Source: DATJGR01 sp963780795 (GTDB taxonomy: Bacteria > Pseudomonadota > Gammaproteobacteria > Pseudomonadales > Azotimanducaceae). From it: a DNA stretch of 64,000 nucleotides. The stretch lies in NCBI GenBank assembly GCA_963780795.1, contig CAWADH010000006.1, positions 62,001-126,000 on the forward strand, written 5' to 3'. A model generated the notes under the pieces. That model was not told the DNA's origin. It did not search any database and saw only the letters and a list, made by a program, of their open reading frames with translations. This document shows, in pieces, positions 36,042 through 46,044 of this stretch (position 1 is the stretch's first letter; each line of letters starts with the position of its first letter). A program made the position numbers and the translations under genes.

Positions 36042-37531
36042 CTTACGGCGACGATCACCAAGGCTATTGCGACGCCGTCCAGCCGCTCTCTCTCCCATTC
36101 GAGCTCCGCGCGCGACAAGGCATGATCCGCCAGCCAAGGCGCGTCGATCGACAATCTCACCGTTTCGTCCTTCGCCTCAATGCGCACGTTGGGAGAATCG
36201 GCTTCGGTGCGCGTGCGCTCGAGGATCACCGCGAGGCGCAACAGAATCGCCAAGCGCTTCAGTTCGCGTGCGAACTGTTCCGAGAACGACGCGAATGCGA
36301 ACAACGGAAATCCGCCGCGATGACTGCGAATCAGCAGCGCAATTGCACGCCGCTCGTCGGGGCTGAATCCCGGCAATTCGCCGTTCTCGACGAAGTACGC
36401 ACCGTGCCGATTCGGTTGCCGCGCCGACACCATCAGCCCGATCTCGTGCAGATCGGCCGCCCAACCGAGCACCTCGCGTAGCTCCGGGCGCTCCAGATTC
36501 CAGTTGCGCGACACCGCATCGAACATCTGCAGCGCGAGCACGCGCACGCGTCTCGCTTGCCGGATGTCCACCGCGAACCGGTGTTGTGATCCCGAAACGG
36601 TGCGCGCTTGCACGTTCTCCAGCGCACGGCGTGCGGTGAGATCGTAGAGCAGCCCGTGCTGCAACGATGCGTCGACATACTGCATCCGCTCGATGTCGAG
36701 CGCTTCGAAGATCGCCGACACGGCGGCGAGGCCCGCTGGAAAGATGTCGACGCGTTCAGGCTCGAGCCCAGGAACGCTCAGGTCGGATATCCAGCGTCGC
36801 TCGAGAATCTCGCGTTCCAACTCCGCGATGCCGTCGCGCGTGATCGGTCCCGAATCGAAACCGTTGGCGACCAGCACGCTTTGAACCGATTCGATCGTGC
36901 CGGACGTGCCGATGACGACCGCATCGCGTGCATGCGATCGCCACGCCGGGACGATCGGCGCCAGCAGCGCACACGCGTCGCGTCGCGCCTCGCGATAGCC
37001 TTTTGCCAGCGGCACATCGCCGCTCAGACGACGATCGGTCAGCGTCACGCAACCGAGATCGACGCTGGTTGCGTGCTGCGGATCGAAACTGCCACCCACG
37101 CAGAACTCCGTGCTGCCGCCGCCGATGTCGATCACCAGCCGGCAGCGGTCGTTCGCAGCCAGCGCGTGCGACACACCGAGGAAGATCAGCTCGGCTTCTT
37201 CCTCACCGGTGAGTATTCGGATCGGATGCCGCAGCAACCGTTGCGCGGGTTCGAGAAACGCATCGCGATTGCGCGCTTCGCGCAGCGCGGCGGTGCCAAC
37301 GATCGAGACGCGATCGAGCGGCACCGAACGCAGCCGTTGGGCGAAGCGCGCGACACAGTCGAGACCGCGCTGCACGGCGGCCGCGCTCATCGCACCGTCC
37401 ATCGAACCGCGGCCGAGCTGAACCTTCTCTTTCAGCCGTTCGAGCGCGATCAGCTCGCCGCGTTCGACGCGCGCAACGATGAGGTGAAATGAATTGGATC
37501 CGAGGTCGAGAGCCGCCGCGAGGCCGTCCAC
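36038..37531 (-). CDS. ppx: exopolyphosphatase/guanosine pentaphosphatase
   Basis: 497 aa. ASKHA-type phosphate motifs: ALDLGSNSFHLIVARV (phosphate 1), LTGEEEAELIFLGV, and VIDIGGGSTEFCVGG (phosphate 2). The C-terminal half contains the HD-like helical domain (DLHEIGLMVSARQPNRHGAY). Degrades polyphosphate or ppGpp precursors. Next to hemB and trxA-rho as in Pseudomonas, but I see no ppk beside it. Confidence 0.9.
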   Translation of the reverse strand: MDGLAAALDLGSNSFHLIVARVERGELIALERLKEKVQLGRGSMDGAMSAAAVQRGLDCVARFAQRLRSVPLDRVSIVGTAALREARNRDAFLEPAQRLLRHPIRILTGEEEAELIFLGVSHALAANDRCRLVIDIGGGSTEFCVGGSFDPQHATSVDLGCVTLTDRRLSGDVPLAKGYREARRDACALLAPIVPAWRSHARDAVVIGTSGTIESVQSVLVANGFDSGPITRDGIAELEREILERRWISDLSVPGLEPERVDIFPAGLAAVSAIFEALDIERMQYVDASLQHGLLYDLTARRALENVQARTVSGSQHRFAVDIRQARRVRVLALQMFDAVSRNWNLERPELREVLGWAADLHEIGLMVSARQPNRHGAYFVENGELPGFSPDERRAIALLIRSHRGGFPLFAFASFSEQFARELKRLAILLRLAVILERTRTEADSPNVRIEAKDETVRLSIDAPWLADHALSRAELEWERERLDGVAIALVIVAVS

Positions 37532-37699
37532 GCTTGACCGTCCATACTTGAAAGAGCCCGGGCCGGGCCCAACTATCGATCGGCAGCATAGCCTAAGCGC
37601 AACGATCTGGGACCCGCTGCTTACTCGGTCTCAAACGACGGTGCTAGACTCCGTCATCCGCGTGCGCCTAGGCTGCGCATAACCAATGGGAGTTTTGCG

Positions 37700-38026
37700 A
37701 TGAGTGCGAAGATCGTTCACATCAGTGATTCGAGTTTCGAGAAGGATGTTCTCAGCGCCGACAAGCCGGTACTGGTGGACTATTGGGCCGAGTGGTGTGG
37801 ACCGTGCAAGATGATCGCGCCGATTCTCGAAGAGATCGCCAGCGAATACAGCGACCGCATCAAGGTCTGCAAGATGGACATCGACGCCAACCAGCAGACT
37901 CCGCCGAAGTACGGCATCCGCGGCATTCCGACGCTGATGCTGTTCAAGAACGGCGAAGTGGAAGCGACCAAGGTTGGCGCGCTGTCGAAATCGCAACTCG
38001 CGGCATTCCTCGAAAGCAACATCTGA
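37700..38026 (+). CDS. trxA: thioredoxin
   Basis: 108 aa classical thioredoxin 1. Redox pair C33-C36 in WAEWCGPCKM, cis-Pro in GIRGIPTLMLF. Cytosolic disulfide reductase. ATG 37700 follows GGGAG. Immediately upstream of rho, an order common in gammaproteobacteria; a strong hairpin separates the two. Confidence 0.96.
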   Translation: MSAKIVHISDSSFEKDVLSADKPVLVDYWAEWCGPCKMIAPILEEIASEYSDRIKVCKMDIDANQQTPPKYGIRGIPTLMLFKNGEVEATKVGALSKSQLAAFLESNI

Positions 38027-38050
38027 GACGCTTCATCGAACTCGTCAAAA

Positions 38051-38080
38051 GTGAGGACCGGTACACGGTCCTCACCCTTT
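38051..38080 (+). terminator. Rho-independent terminator after trxA
   Basis: GTGAGGACCG (38051-38060) pairs perfectly with CGGTCCTCAC (38066-38075) around a five-base loop, giving a 10-bp stem followed by CCTTTCG. The T-run is short, so termination may be partial, but the stem is strong and sits 25 bases after the trxA stop. Confidence 0.75.
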
Positions 38081-38256
38081 CGACCCCGAATTTGTCTCTA
38101 GACGCCCTCCGGGGGCGGTGGTAGATTCCGTTCGTCAGTGCTCGTTCTAGTCGCCTCCCTTCTCGTTTCCTCGAACGTCTCTCAAGCGATCTAGCGAACG
38201 GCCAGGCGTCTTTCGACTCCCCTCTCAATACCCGCACTTTGTGGCTTTTTAATCTT

Positions 38257-39519
<1,263 letters not shown>

Positions 39520-40197
39520 TTGCCCGAGGTTCGGGCGCGCATTGCGTCGCTTGCGCACCATGATTCGGGCGTCAGGCTGATCTCGCTGACGTTACCCGCG
39601 ACGTTTCCGTTCCACGCCGGCCAGTATCTGAATGTCGTTCATCCGAGCGGCGTCCGGATACCGATGTCGATCGCCAGCGCGCCGGAACGCGTTCCCGAAC
39701 TGGAGTTGCACTACCGGCCTCTACCGGGCGTGGCGGAAGCCGCGCTGATGAACGAATTGCTCGACAAAGGCGATGCGATACCGATCGAAGGGCCGTTCGG
39801 CGACGTGCGCGTCATCGGTCCGCTCGAGGAGGATCTGCTGCTGATAGCCGGCGGCTCGGGCATCTCGCAATGCCGCGCGATCGTCGAACACCTGCGCTGC
39901 ATCCAGCACGCGCATCCCGTTAGGCTCGTTTGGAGCGTGACCCAGCGCGACCACCTCTATGCCGACGATGAATTGCGTCGCTTTGCGTCGTGGCTCGAAT
40001 ATGACGCGGTGGTCGATACGCCGCAGGAAAAGAGTGCGGTACTCGCCTGGCTCAGGACCCACACGCTGCCGAAGTCGGGTCGCGTCATCGTCAGCGGCAG
40101 CCCGGGTTTCGTTTACGCCGTGGTAGACACGTTGGACGAACTCGGCGCAACTCACCTCGCGATCGAGTCGGACGTATTCAGCTACGCGTCGCGGTAG
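39520..40197 (+). CDS. FAD/NAD(P)H oxidoreductase (flavin-reductase/ferredoxin-reductase family)
   Basis: 225 aa from TTG 39520, directly after the rho stop. FAD-binding barrel with FHAGQYLNVVHPSG and RIPMSIASAP (the usual RxYS is altered), then an NAD domain: LLLIAGGSGISQCRAIV and LVWSVTQRDHLYADDEL, ending YAVVDTLDELG. Pattern close to Fre-type flavin reductase or the reductase half of AscD. No 2Fe-2S domain. Partner unknown. Confidence 0.82.
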   Translation: MPEVRARIASLAHHDSGVRLISLTLPATFPFHAGQYLNVVHPSGVRIPMSIASAPERVPELELHYRPLPGVAEAALMNELLDKGDAIPIEGPFGDVRVIGPLEEDLLLIAGGSGISQCRAIVEHLRCIQHAHPVRLVWSVTQRDHLYADDELRRFASWLEYDAVVDTPQEKSAVLAWLRTHTLPKSGRVIVSGSPGFVYAVVDTLDELGATHLAIESDVFSYASR

Positions 40198-41408
40198 CGT
40201 CCGGGGTCGTCTGCGGCAGCGGCAATTTCGGCAACTGCCCATCCATTTCGAGCGATTGCGCAAACAGCTCGGCTGCGCGCGGCCGTTCTCCCATCGCGAG
40301 ACACAGTCGTCCCAGTTCGCCGTAGATCTCTGCGCTGCGCCGCTGCTTCAAGCTCGCTTCGAAGTATTCGCGCGCGCTGTTCCAGTCGCTGCCTGCGAGC
40401 GCGATCCGCCCGAGCGCCAGCAGCAGAGTTGGGTCGTTGGGGCGCGTCTTGAGCCAGCCTTCGGCCGTGGCGCGGCGTCGATCGGCTCCGTCCATTCGCA
40501 ACCGACCGTACAGCGCCACGAGTTCGTCGTTCCAGTCCTGCTTCAGCGCTTTGCTCAGACGTCGCTTCGGCTTCCTCGCCGGCGCCGGCTTTCTCGAGCG
40601 CATGCACGTACGCAGCAACGACCGCCGGATCGGCGCGGAGGTCCTTGTCGAGAGCGTTCCACTGCGCGATCAGACTCTGCGCGCCGGTCGCCGCCTCGAA
40701 CCATTCAATCGACCAGCGCCGCATCGCGATCCGCAGCGGTTCGGCGGCGATCGCGTTGCGCTTCTGCAGTTCCGGCGCCAGCGCCAGCAGCGCGGCCCAG
40801 TCACCGAGTCCTTCCAGACATTCGGCCAGCATTCGCAGCACGCGCGGTTGATTCGGCGATGCCGCCTTAAGGCTGGTGAGCGTCTGCGCTGCGTCCGCGT
40901 ACTGTCGTGCGGCGATCTGCAACTCTGCCCGGGTCAGTCCGACCGCGAGCGTTGCACCCGGCGTCGACTCGTTCGCCATCTGCAACAACGCGTCGCGATC
41001 CGCCGCATCACCGATCTCGTTGGCGGCGCGCGCCGCGCCGAGGTAGTTCACCAGCGGCAGGTCCACGCTCTCCGCGTCGGCCGCGAGCGCTTTGCGTGCG
41101 CCTGCCCAATCACCCTCTCCGGCGAGCAGCAAGCCGCGCACGGTGCGCGCCTGTGCCACGCGCGCGCGCCGATTCTGTTGCCACGCTGCCACACCGGCGC
41201 CGCTGCGGATCAATCGCAGCAGTAGCCCGATGACGATGCGCAGCAGGACGTAACCGACGATCGATGCGAGCACCGCGAACCAGAGGCTCGTCTCGAGGCT
41301 CATGTTCTCGTAGCTGACGAGCACGTAGCCCGGGTCGCGCGCCATCAACGTGCCGACGGCGCCGCCGACGATCAGTGCGACAACCAGATAGATCAGCGCG
41401 CGTCTCAT
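40178..41408 (-). CDS. hemY: HemY, haem-biosynthesis-associated TPR membrane protein (frameshifted)
   Basis: Two overlapping frames make one protein. The 5' part from ATG 41408 has two membrane helices (RALIYLVVALIVGGAVGTLM, then LWFAVLASIVGYVLL) and TPR-like helices to about ALEKAGAGEEAE. The 3' part continues in the +1 frame as RLSKALKQDWNDELVALYG, then RPNDPTLLLALGRIALAGSD and EIYGELGRLCLAMGERPRA, ending at 40178. Removing one base near 40556-40580 restores a continuous HemY of about 409 aa. Function in haem synthesis is unclear even in E. coli. The stop region overlaps the flavin-reductase-like gene convergently. Likely sequence error rather than decay. Confidence 0.8.
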
Positions 41409-42472
41409 GTGCCTTCGCTCGGCGCCGGTGCGTTCGTCATCGCGGGAGACGTCAATTTGCGCAACGCAGCGACCGAACCGCCGATGTCGGGCGGCGCGCG
41501 GTCCACCTGTACCGCGAGCAGCTGATCGATTTCGGCCCGTGCCGCCGCGACATCGGATGCGCCGGTGTCGAGGTAATCGTCGAGCCAACGTCGCACGGAT
41601 TCGAGGCTCTGCTGATAAACGACTTCGTCATGGCGCAACAGCGCGACCTGCGCGGTCTGCAGCATGAGGCCGAGATTCACGCGCAGATACGTCGCTTCGT
41701 CGGGACCCAACGGCGGACGCGCGGCCCCGCCCTGGCGATGGAACGCGAACAACGACAGGAACTTCTGCCACACCAGCGACGCGGTCGAGCTCTGCGTCGC
41801 GTCGCCGGACGTCGTCACCGGCGTGGACACGAATCGCGCCCCGCGCATCGGCAGGTCGGGCAACGACTTCTGTAACGATTGCAGGCGCGCAAACGTCGCA
41901 TCGACATCGACGAGGGTCACGTCGCGGAGCGACGCAATCTCTGCGCCGAGTGTGGCGCGGACGTCGGCCAACGCCGCGTCGTCGATCTGATCGACGACTG
42001 ACTGCGCGGCGAGCAGCATCGCGAGCGCGGCGCGAACGTCGCGCGTCACCAGCAACCGGTCGTTGGCGCCCTGAACCAGGAACGCTGCCTCGGCGAGCCG
42101 CAGCGCGCGTTCCGGCAGCACCGACGGTGTCGCGGGCGATTCCGCACCGACAGCGGATGCAGCGGTCGCGCGGCTTTGATCGATCCGCGTCTGCTCCTCG
42201 CTCAAGCGCGCATCGAATGCTCTGGCCTGCTCCGTCAGGCGAGCGAGTTCATCGGCCTGGCGCTGTTGCGCAGTGCGCAGCGACTCGAATTCACCGCCGC
42301 TCCCCGACGCCGGTACACCGACTACGTAGCGCTGATAGTACGGATAGCCGGCAAGCCCGAGTGCAGCCAACGCGAGCAGCGTCGCAAACGATGCCAATAC
42401 TCTGCCACCGCGGCGCGCGGGCGCTGCGCGCGCACGACTCGTAACGTCGTGGCCGGTATCGCCTTCGCTCAT
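41405..42472 (-). CDS. hemX: HemX-like membrane protein
   Basis: 355 aa. Cytosolic N-terminus, one membrane helix (VLASFATLLALAALGLAGYP), then a coiled coil (SLRTAQQRQADELARLTEQA) and a periplasmic helical domain (ALRLAEAAFLVQGANDRLLV; YLRVNLGLMLQTAQVALLR). This matches HemX, often annotated as a uroporphyrinogen-III C-methyltransferase but without a methyltransferase fold. Overlaps both hemY and hemD by four bases, so the hem genes form one operon. Confidence 0.9.
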   Translation of the reverse strand: MSEGDTGHDVTSRARAAPARRGGRVLASFATLLALAALGLAGYPYYQRYVVGVPASGSGGEFESLRTAQQRQADELARLTEQARAFDARLSEEQTRIDQSRATAASAVGAESPATPSVLPERALRLAEAAFLVQGANDRLLVTRDVRAALAMLLAAQSVVDQIDDAALADVRATLGAEIASLRDVTLVDVDATFARLQSLQKSLPDLPMRGARFVSTPVTTSGDATQSSTASLVWQKFLSLFAFHRQGGAARPPLGPDEATYLRVNLGLMLQTAQVALLRHDEVVYQQSLESVRRWLDDYLDTGASDVAAARAEIDQLLAVQVDRAPPDIGGSVAALRKLTSPAMTNAPAPSEGT

Positions 42473-43230
42473 TTCCTGTCCTCGTCCCGTTTTCGAAGCG
42501 CTTCGATCGTCGCGCCCGCCCCTGCACCCTCGGCGATCGTCACGCGCCGGAATCCGAGCTTTGTGAGTTCGTCCGCCACGCGCGTCGACGGCGCCACGAC
42601 GACGACGCGCGCGCTACCCCCGATTGCCCGCCACGCCGGCGCAAATGCACGCGCGCCGTCGGCGCTCGAGACGATGACCACGTCGAACACACTATGGTCG
42701 CCGAGTTCCGCCGCCAGGCGCTCGACCGGTACCGCCCTGCGTTCGTACAGCGCCAATGACGTGACGAGCGCACCGCGTCCGGACAGTTCTTCCGCCAGCA
42801 ACGGCCGTCCGCCGCGACCCGCGCAGATCAACACGCGCTGCCCGACTACCCGACTCAGCGGCGCGAGCGCCAGTATACCCTCCGACGACTCGGTCTCCGG
42901 TCGCAGCGCGGCGATTCCGCGTTCGGCGAGAGCGCGCGCCGTGGCCGCACCCACCGCGATCCATGTCAGCTCCGGACGTTGCTTCCACTCGGCATCGATC
43001 CGCTCCAGCGCGAACCGGACCGCGTGCGCCGAAACGCATATCGCGATGGCGAAGCGATCGAGCTCACGCACTGGACCGCGCCACTTGCCATCGTCGAGCG
43101 GGACGATTTCCAGCACCGGAACGCGACGCACGGTATGGCCGACAGCGCGGAGCGCCTCGGCGAGTTCCGAGGCGCCCGGCTCGGTTCGCGTGACGAGGAC
43201 CGTCGCGCCGCCGTCAGTCATCGACACCAT
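42469..43230 (-). CDS. hemD: uroporphyrinogen-III synthase
   Basis: 253 aa from ATG 43230 (ATG 43221 three codons later is equally plausible; both overlap or abut the hemC stop). ATVLVTRTEPGASELAEAL opens domain 1; the second domain has LICAGRGGRPLLAEELSGRG and VIVSSADGARAFAPAW. HemD sequences are divergent, so identification rests on these patterns and position between hemC and hemX. Closes and inverts ring D of hydroxymethylbilane. Confidence 0.88.
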   Translation of the reverse strand: MVSMTDGGATVLVTRTEPGASELAEALRAVGHTVRRVPVLEIVPLDDGKWRGPVRELDRFAIAICVSAHAVRFALERIDAEWKQRPELTWIAVGAATARALAERGIAALRPETESSEGILALAPLSRVVGQRVLICAGRGGRPLLAEELSGRGALVTSLALYERRAVPVERLAAELGDHSVFDVVIVSSADGARAFAPAWRAIGGSARVVVVAPSTRVADELTKLGFRRVTIAEGAGAGATIEALRKRDEDRK

Positions 43231-44155
43231 GGGAACCCCGGCGCAACTCGTCGAGGATCTCGTCGGCACCCTGACGTCGCAGCTCGGCCGCGGCCTGCGC
43301 ACCGAGTAAGTCGGCATCGTTGCCAGATACAGCGCATCGCAGCACGCGAGTGCCGGAGCCGTTCGCAATCAGCGTGCGCATCTGCAGCTGGCCGCCCAGC
43401 TCCACCGCATAGGCCGCGATCGGCAGCGAGCAATCTGCGCCGAGATGCCGGCTGACCGCGCGCTCGGCACCGACGCAGCGCGCTATAACGCGGTCGTTGA
43501 GCGGACTGAGCAGTTCGATCACCTCCGGTCGGGAAGCGCTGCATTCGACGCCGAGCGCGCCCTGACCGGCGGCGGGCAGACTGTCGTCGAGGCTCAGAAA
43601 CTCGCGGATACGATCGGAGAGACCGAGCCGCTGCAAGCCGGTACCCGCGAGCAGCAACGCGTCGTATTCGCCCGCGTCCAGCTTGTCGAGCCGCGTGTTC
43701 ACGTTGCCGCGCACCGGCGCAACCACCAGATCGGGCCGCCGCGCCAGCAGTTGCGCTTGCCGCCGCAGGCTCGATGAACCGACGCGCGCACCATTCGGAA
43801 GCTCCGCGACCGAGCGAGCGAGCGGACTGACGAGCGCGTCGCGCACCTCGGTGCGATAGCCGATGACCGGCATCACGAAATCGGGCGGAAGTTCGGCCGG
43901 CACGTCCTTCATCGAATGCACCGCGACATCGGCGCGCCCGTCGGCAATGGCGGTTTCGAGTTCCTTGATGAACAGCCCCTTACCGCCGATCTCACTAAGG
44001 GGCGCCGACAACCATTGATCGCCTTTTGTGGTCAACCCAACCAGTTCGACCTGCAGTTGCGGGTGCATTCGAATCAGCTGCACCTTGACGAATTCGGCCT
44101 GCCACAGCGCCAGACGGCTCTTGCGAGTGGCGATGCGCAGCGTTGCGATGGTCAC
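43214..44155 (-). CDS. hemC: hydroxymethylbilane synthase (porphobilinogen deaminase)
   Basis: 313 aa from GTG 44155, which overlaps the algR stop as GTGA; the open frame upstream is a shadow of algR. RIATRKSRLALWQAEFVK, VHSMKDVPAELP and RGNVNTRLDKLDAGEYDA are family signatures; the dipyrromethane cofactor is held by the Cys in LGADCSLPIAAY. Polymerises four porphobilinogens. Confidence 0.93.
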   Translation of the reverse strand: MTIATLRIATRKSRLALWQAEFVKVQLIRMHPQLQVELVGLTTKGDQWLSAPLSEIGGKGLFIKELETAIADGRADVAVHSMKDVPAELPPDFVMPVIGYRTEVRDALVSPLARSVAELPNGARVGSSSLRRQAQLLARRPDLVVAPVRGNVNTRLDKLDAGEYDALLLAGTGLQRLGLSDRIREFLSLDDSLPAAGQGALGVECSASRPEVIELLSPLNDRVIARCVGAERAVSRHLGADCSLPIAAYAVELGGQLQMRTLIANGSGTRVLRCAVSGNDADLLGAQAAAELRRQGADEILDELRRGSHGVDD

Positions 44156-44880
44156 AGCTTCTGGATGTAACGGCGGATCGACGACACGTGCCGTCGACTG
44201 ATGTCGATGCCATTCGGCACGTCGCGCAGCCGGATCTGGTACTGGCCGTCTTCGTTGCGCTCGAGCCCCTCGATGTACTTGGTCGCAACGAGCGCGTTGC
44301 GGTGAACGCGAACAAAGCGCGCGCCGAACTCGTTTTCGAGTTCCTGTAGCGTTTCGTCGATCAGCAGTTCGCCGTTGGCGTGGCGCATCGTCACGTACTT
44401 CTGATCGGCCTGGAAGAAACGCACGTCGTCGATCGGCACCAGCTCGATGCCTTTGCGCGTGCGCGCGGAGATGTGGCTGCGTTGCGATCCTTCGTCGCGG
44501 GCGAGCGCCGCGAGCTGGGCCCGATTGCTGCGCGTCGCGGAGGCGAGCACGCCGATCAGGTCGTCGCGCCGCACCGGTTTCAGCAGATAGCCGACGGCCT
44601 GCACTTTGAACGCTTCGATCGCGTGCTCTTCGTACGCCGTGCAGAACACGACCGCCGGCGGCTGCTCCATGCCGGCCATGTGGCGCGCCGCTTCGAGGCC
44701 GTCCATTCCCGGCATCCGGATATCGAGCAATACGACGTCGGGCTGGGTCGTTTCGCATCGCTCTACTGCCTGCATGCCGTTCGCCGCCTGACCCACGACG
44801 TCATAGCCAGGAATGTCGCTCAACATGCGCGCGAGACGGTCGCGCGCGAGCTGCTCATCGTCGACTATGAGTACCTTCAC
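44152..44880 (-). CDS. algR: AlgR-type LytTR response regulator
   Basis: 242 aa. Receiver domain with phospho-acceptor D53 (VVLLDIRMPGMD) and KPVRRDDLIGVL; C-terminal LytTR DNA-binding domain (about 140-242) with FVRVHRNALVATKYIEGL. Same position as Pseudomonas algR, between algZ and hemC, where it controls alginate, type IV pili and haem-linked genes. Targets here are not visible. Ends within the hemC start codon. Confidence 0.9.
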   Translation of the reverse strand: MKVLIVDDEQLARDRLARMLSDIPGYDVVGQAANGMQAVERCETTQPDVVLLDIRMPGMDGLEAARHMAGMEQPPAVVFCTAYEEHAIEAFKVQAVGYLLKPVRRDDLIGVLASATRSNRAQLAALARDEGSQRSHISARTRKGIELVPIDDVRFFQADQKYVTMRHANGELLIDETLQELENEFGARFVRVHRNALVATKYIEGLERNEDGQYQIRLRDVPNGIDISRRHVSSIRRYIQKL

Positions 44881-44883
44881 CGC

Positions 44884-45960
44884 TTAAGACACCTCCCTCA
44901 TCAGCTCCGAATCGTCCAATGCGTGGTGCGGATACCTCAGCATCGTCACGTAAACGTCGCCTTCCGCCTCGGCCGTCAGTTCGGCCGCGTCGTTGTACAA
45001 CACATTCAGACGGCTGCGGATGTTGTTCACCGCCATCTTGTTGCCCTGCGTCTGCGCCCGATACTCAGGGCTCGGCAGCGGATTGGTGATCCGCACGCTG
45101 ACGACGTTGCGATCGTAGCGCAGCGTGACCGTGATGGTGCCGCCGTCCGGCAGCGGCTGTATGCCGTGATAGATCGCGTTCTCGAGCAACGGCTGCAGCG
45201 TCAGCAATGGAATCTTCAGACCATCCGGATACTCGCCGACGTCCCAGGCCAGCCGCAGCCGGTCGCCCAACCGCAGCTGTTCGATGCGCACGTAACGCTC
45301 GCACAGTTCGAGTTCTTCCGTCAGCAGCACCTGATTGCCGGCGTCGTTCAGACTGGCGCGGAACAGTTCGGACAGGTCTTCCACCACTGATTCAGCGGTT
45401 TCAGGATCGACCGAAATCAGGCTCGCGATAATGTTCATGCTATTGAACAGGAAGTGCGGCCGGATGCGCGACTGCAACGCCTGGATGCGCGACTGCAACT
45501 CCGACTGTTCCTGCTCGCGCAGCTGCTGTTGCACATAGAAGTAGCGCAACACCATGCCCGCGATGATGCAGGCAATTCCCAACTGCTTCGCGATCGCCGC
45601 CCAGTCGACCGGCACCCTTTGGTAGCTCATCGTGCCAGCGACGACTCGGTCGGCGCCGAGACTGACGACAAGCGTCAGCAGCGTGATCATCACGAACGCG
45701 AGCAGCGCACCGCGCGCGAGACCCATCTGGGCGAGCCAGCGCCGCGTGCCGCACAGCGCGCCGGCGCTCATCAGCACCACCCACTGCACGTAAAGCGACT
45801 TCAGCGCCAACCCTTCCCATGTGAGAGGTCCGTCGGCGAACAGCAGCACGAGAACGAGCAGTTCACCGACCAGCACGACGATGCTGAGGGCTGGTGCGTT
45901 GCAGAGATCGGGAATGACGAACCGGGTGGGTCGCGTCTGATCGATCGGTGCCGCCGCCAC
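44884..45960 (-). CDS. algZ: AlgZ/FimS-type sensor histidine kinase
   Basis: 358 aa. About four membrane helices in the first 165 residues, then a coiled region (LREQEQSELQSRIQALQSRI) and the His_kinase domain with the acceptor His in RPHFLFNSMNIIASL; ATP site PLLENAIYHGI. Like FimS/AlgZ it belongs to the LytS class, which in Pseudomonas signals to AlgR. Three bases separate it from algR. Divergent from argH. Confidence 0.9.
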   Translation of the reverse strand: MAAAPIDQTRPTRFVIPDLCNAPALSIVVLVGELLVLVLLFADGPLTWEGLALKSLYVQWVVLMSAGALCGTRRWLAQMGLARGALLAFVMITLLTLVVSLGADRVVAGTMSYQRVPVDWAAIAKQLGIACIIAGMVLRYFYVQQQLREQEQSELQSRIQALQSRIRPHFLFNSMNIIASLISVDPETAESVVEDLSELFRASLNDAGNQVLLTEELELCERYVRIEQLRLGDRLRLAWDVGEYPDGLKIPLLTLQPLLENAIYHGIQPLPDGGTITVTLRYDRNVVSVRITNPLPSPEYRAQTQGNKMAVNNIRSRLNVLYNDAAELTAEAEGDVYVTMLRYPHHALDDSELMREVS

Positions 45961-46044
45961 TACGTTTACGTCTCCTCTCCCGTGCGCCCGGAAGCGCCGC
46001 CTAAGTTGCTACAATCGCCCGTCTTCTCACACGTCGAAGCCGCG

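Noticed and set aside
40178..40618. Separate small TPR gene downstream of hemY
   Set aside because: It is the shifted-frame remainder of HemY, lacking its own ribosome-binding site.
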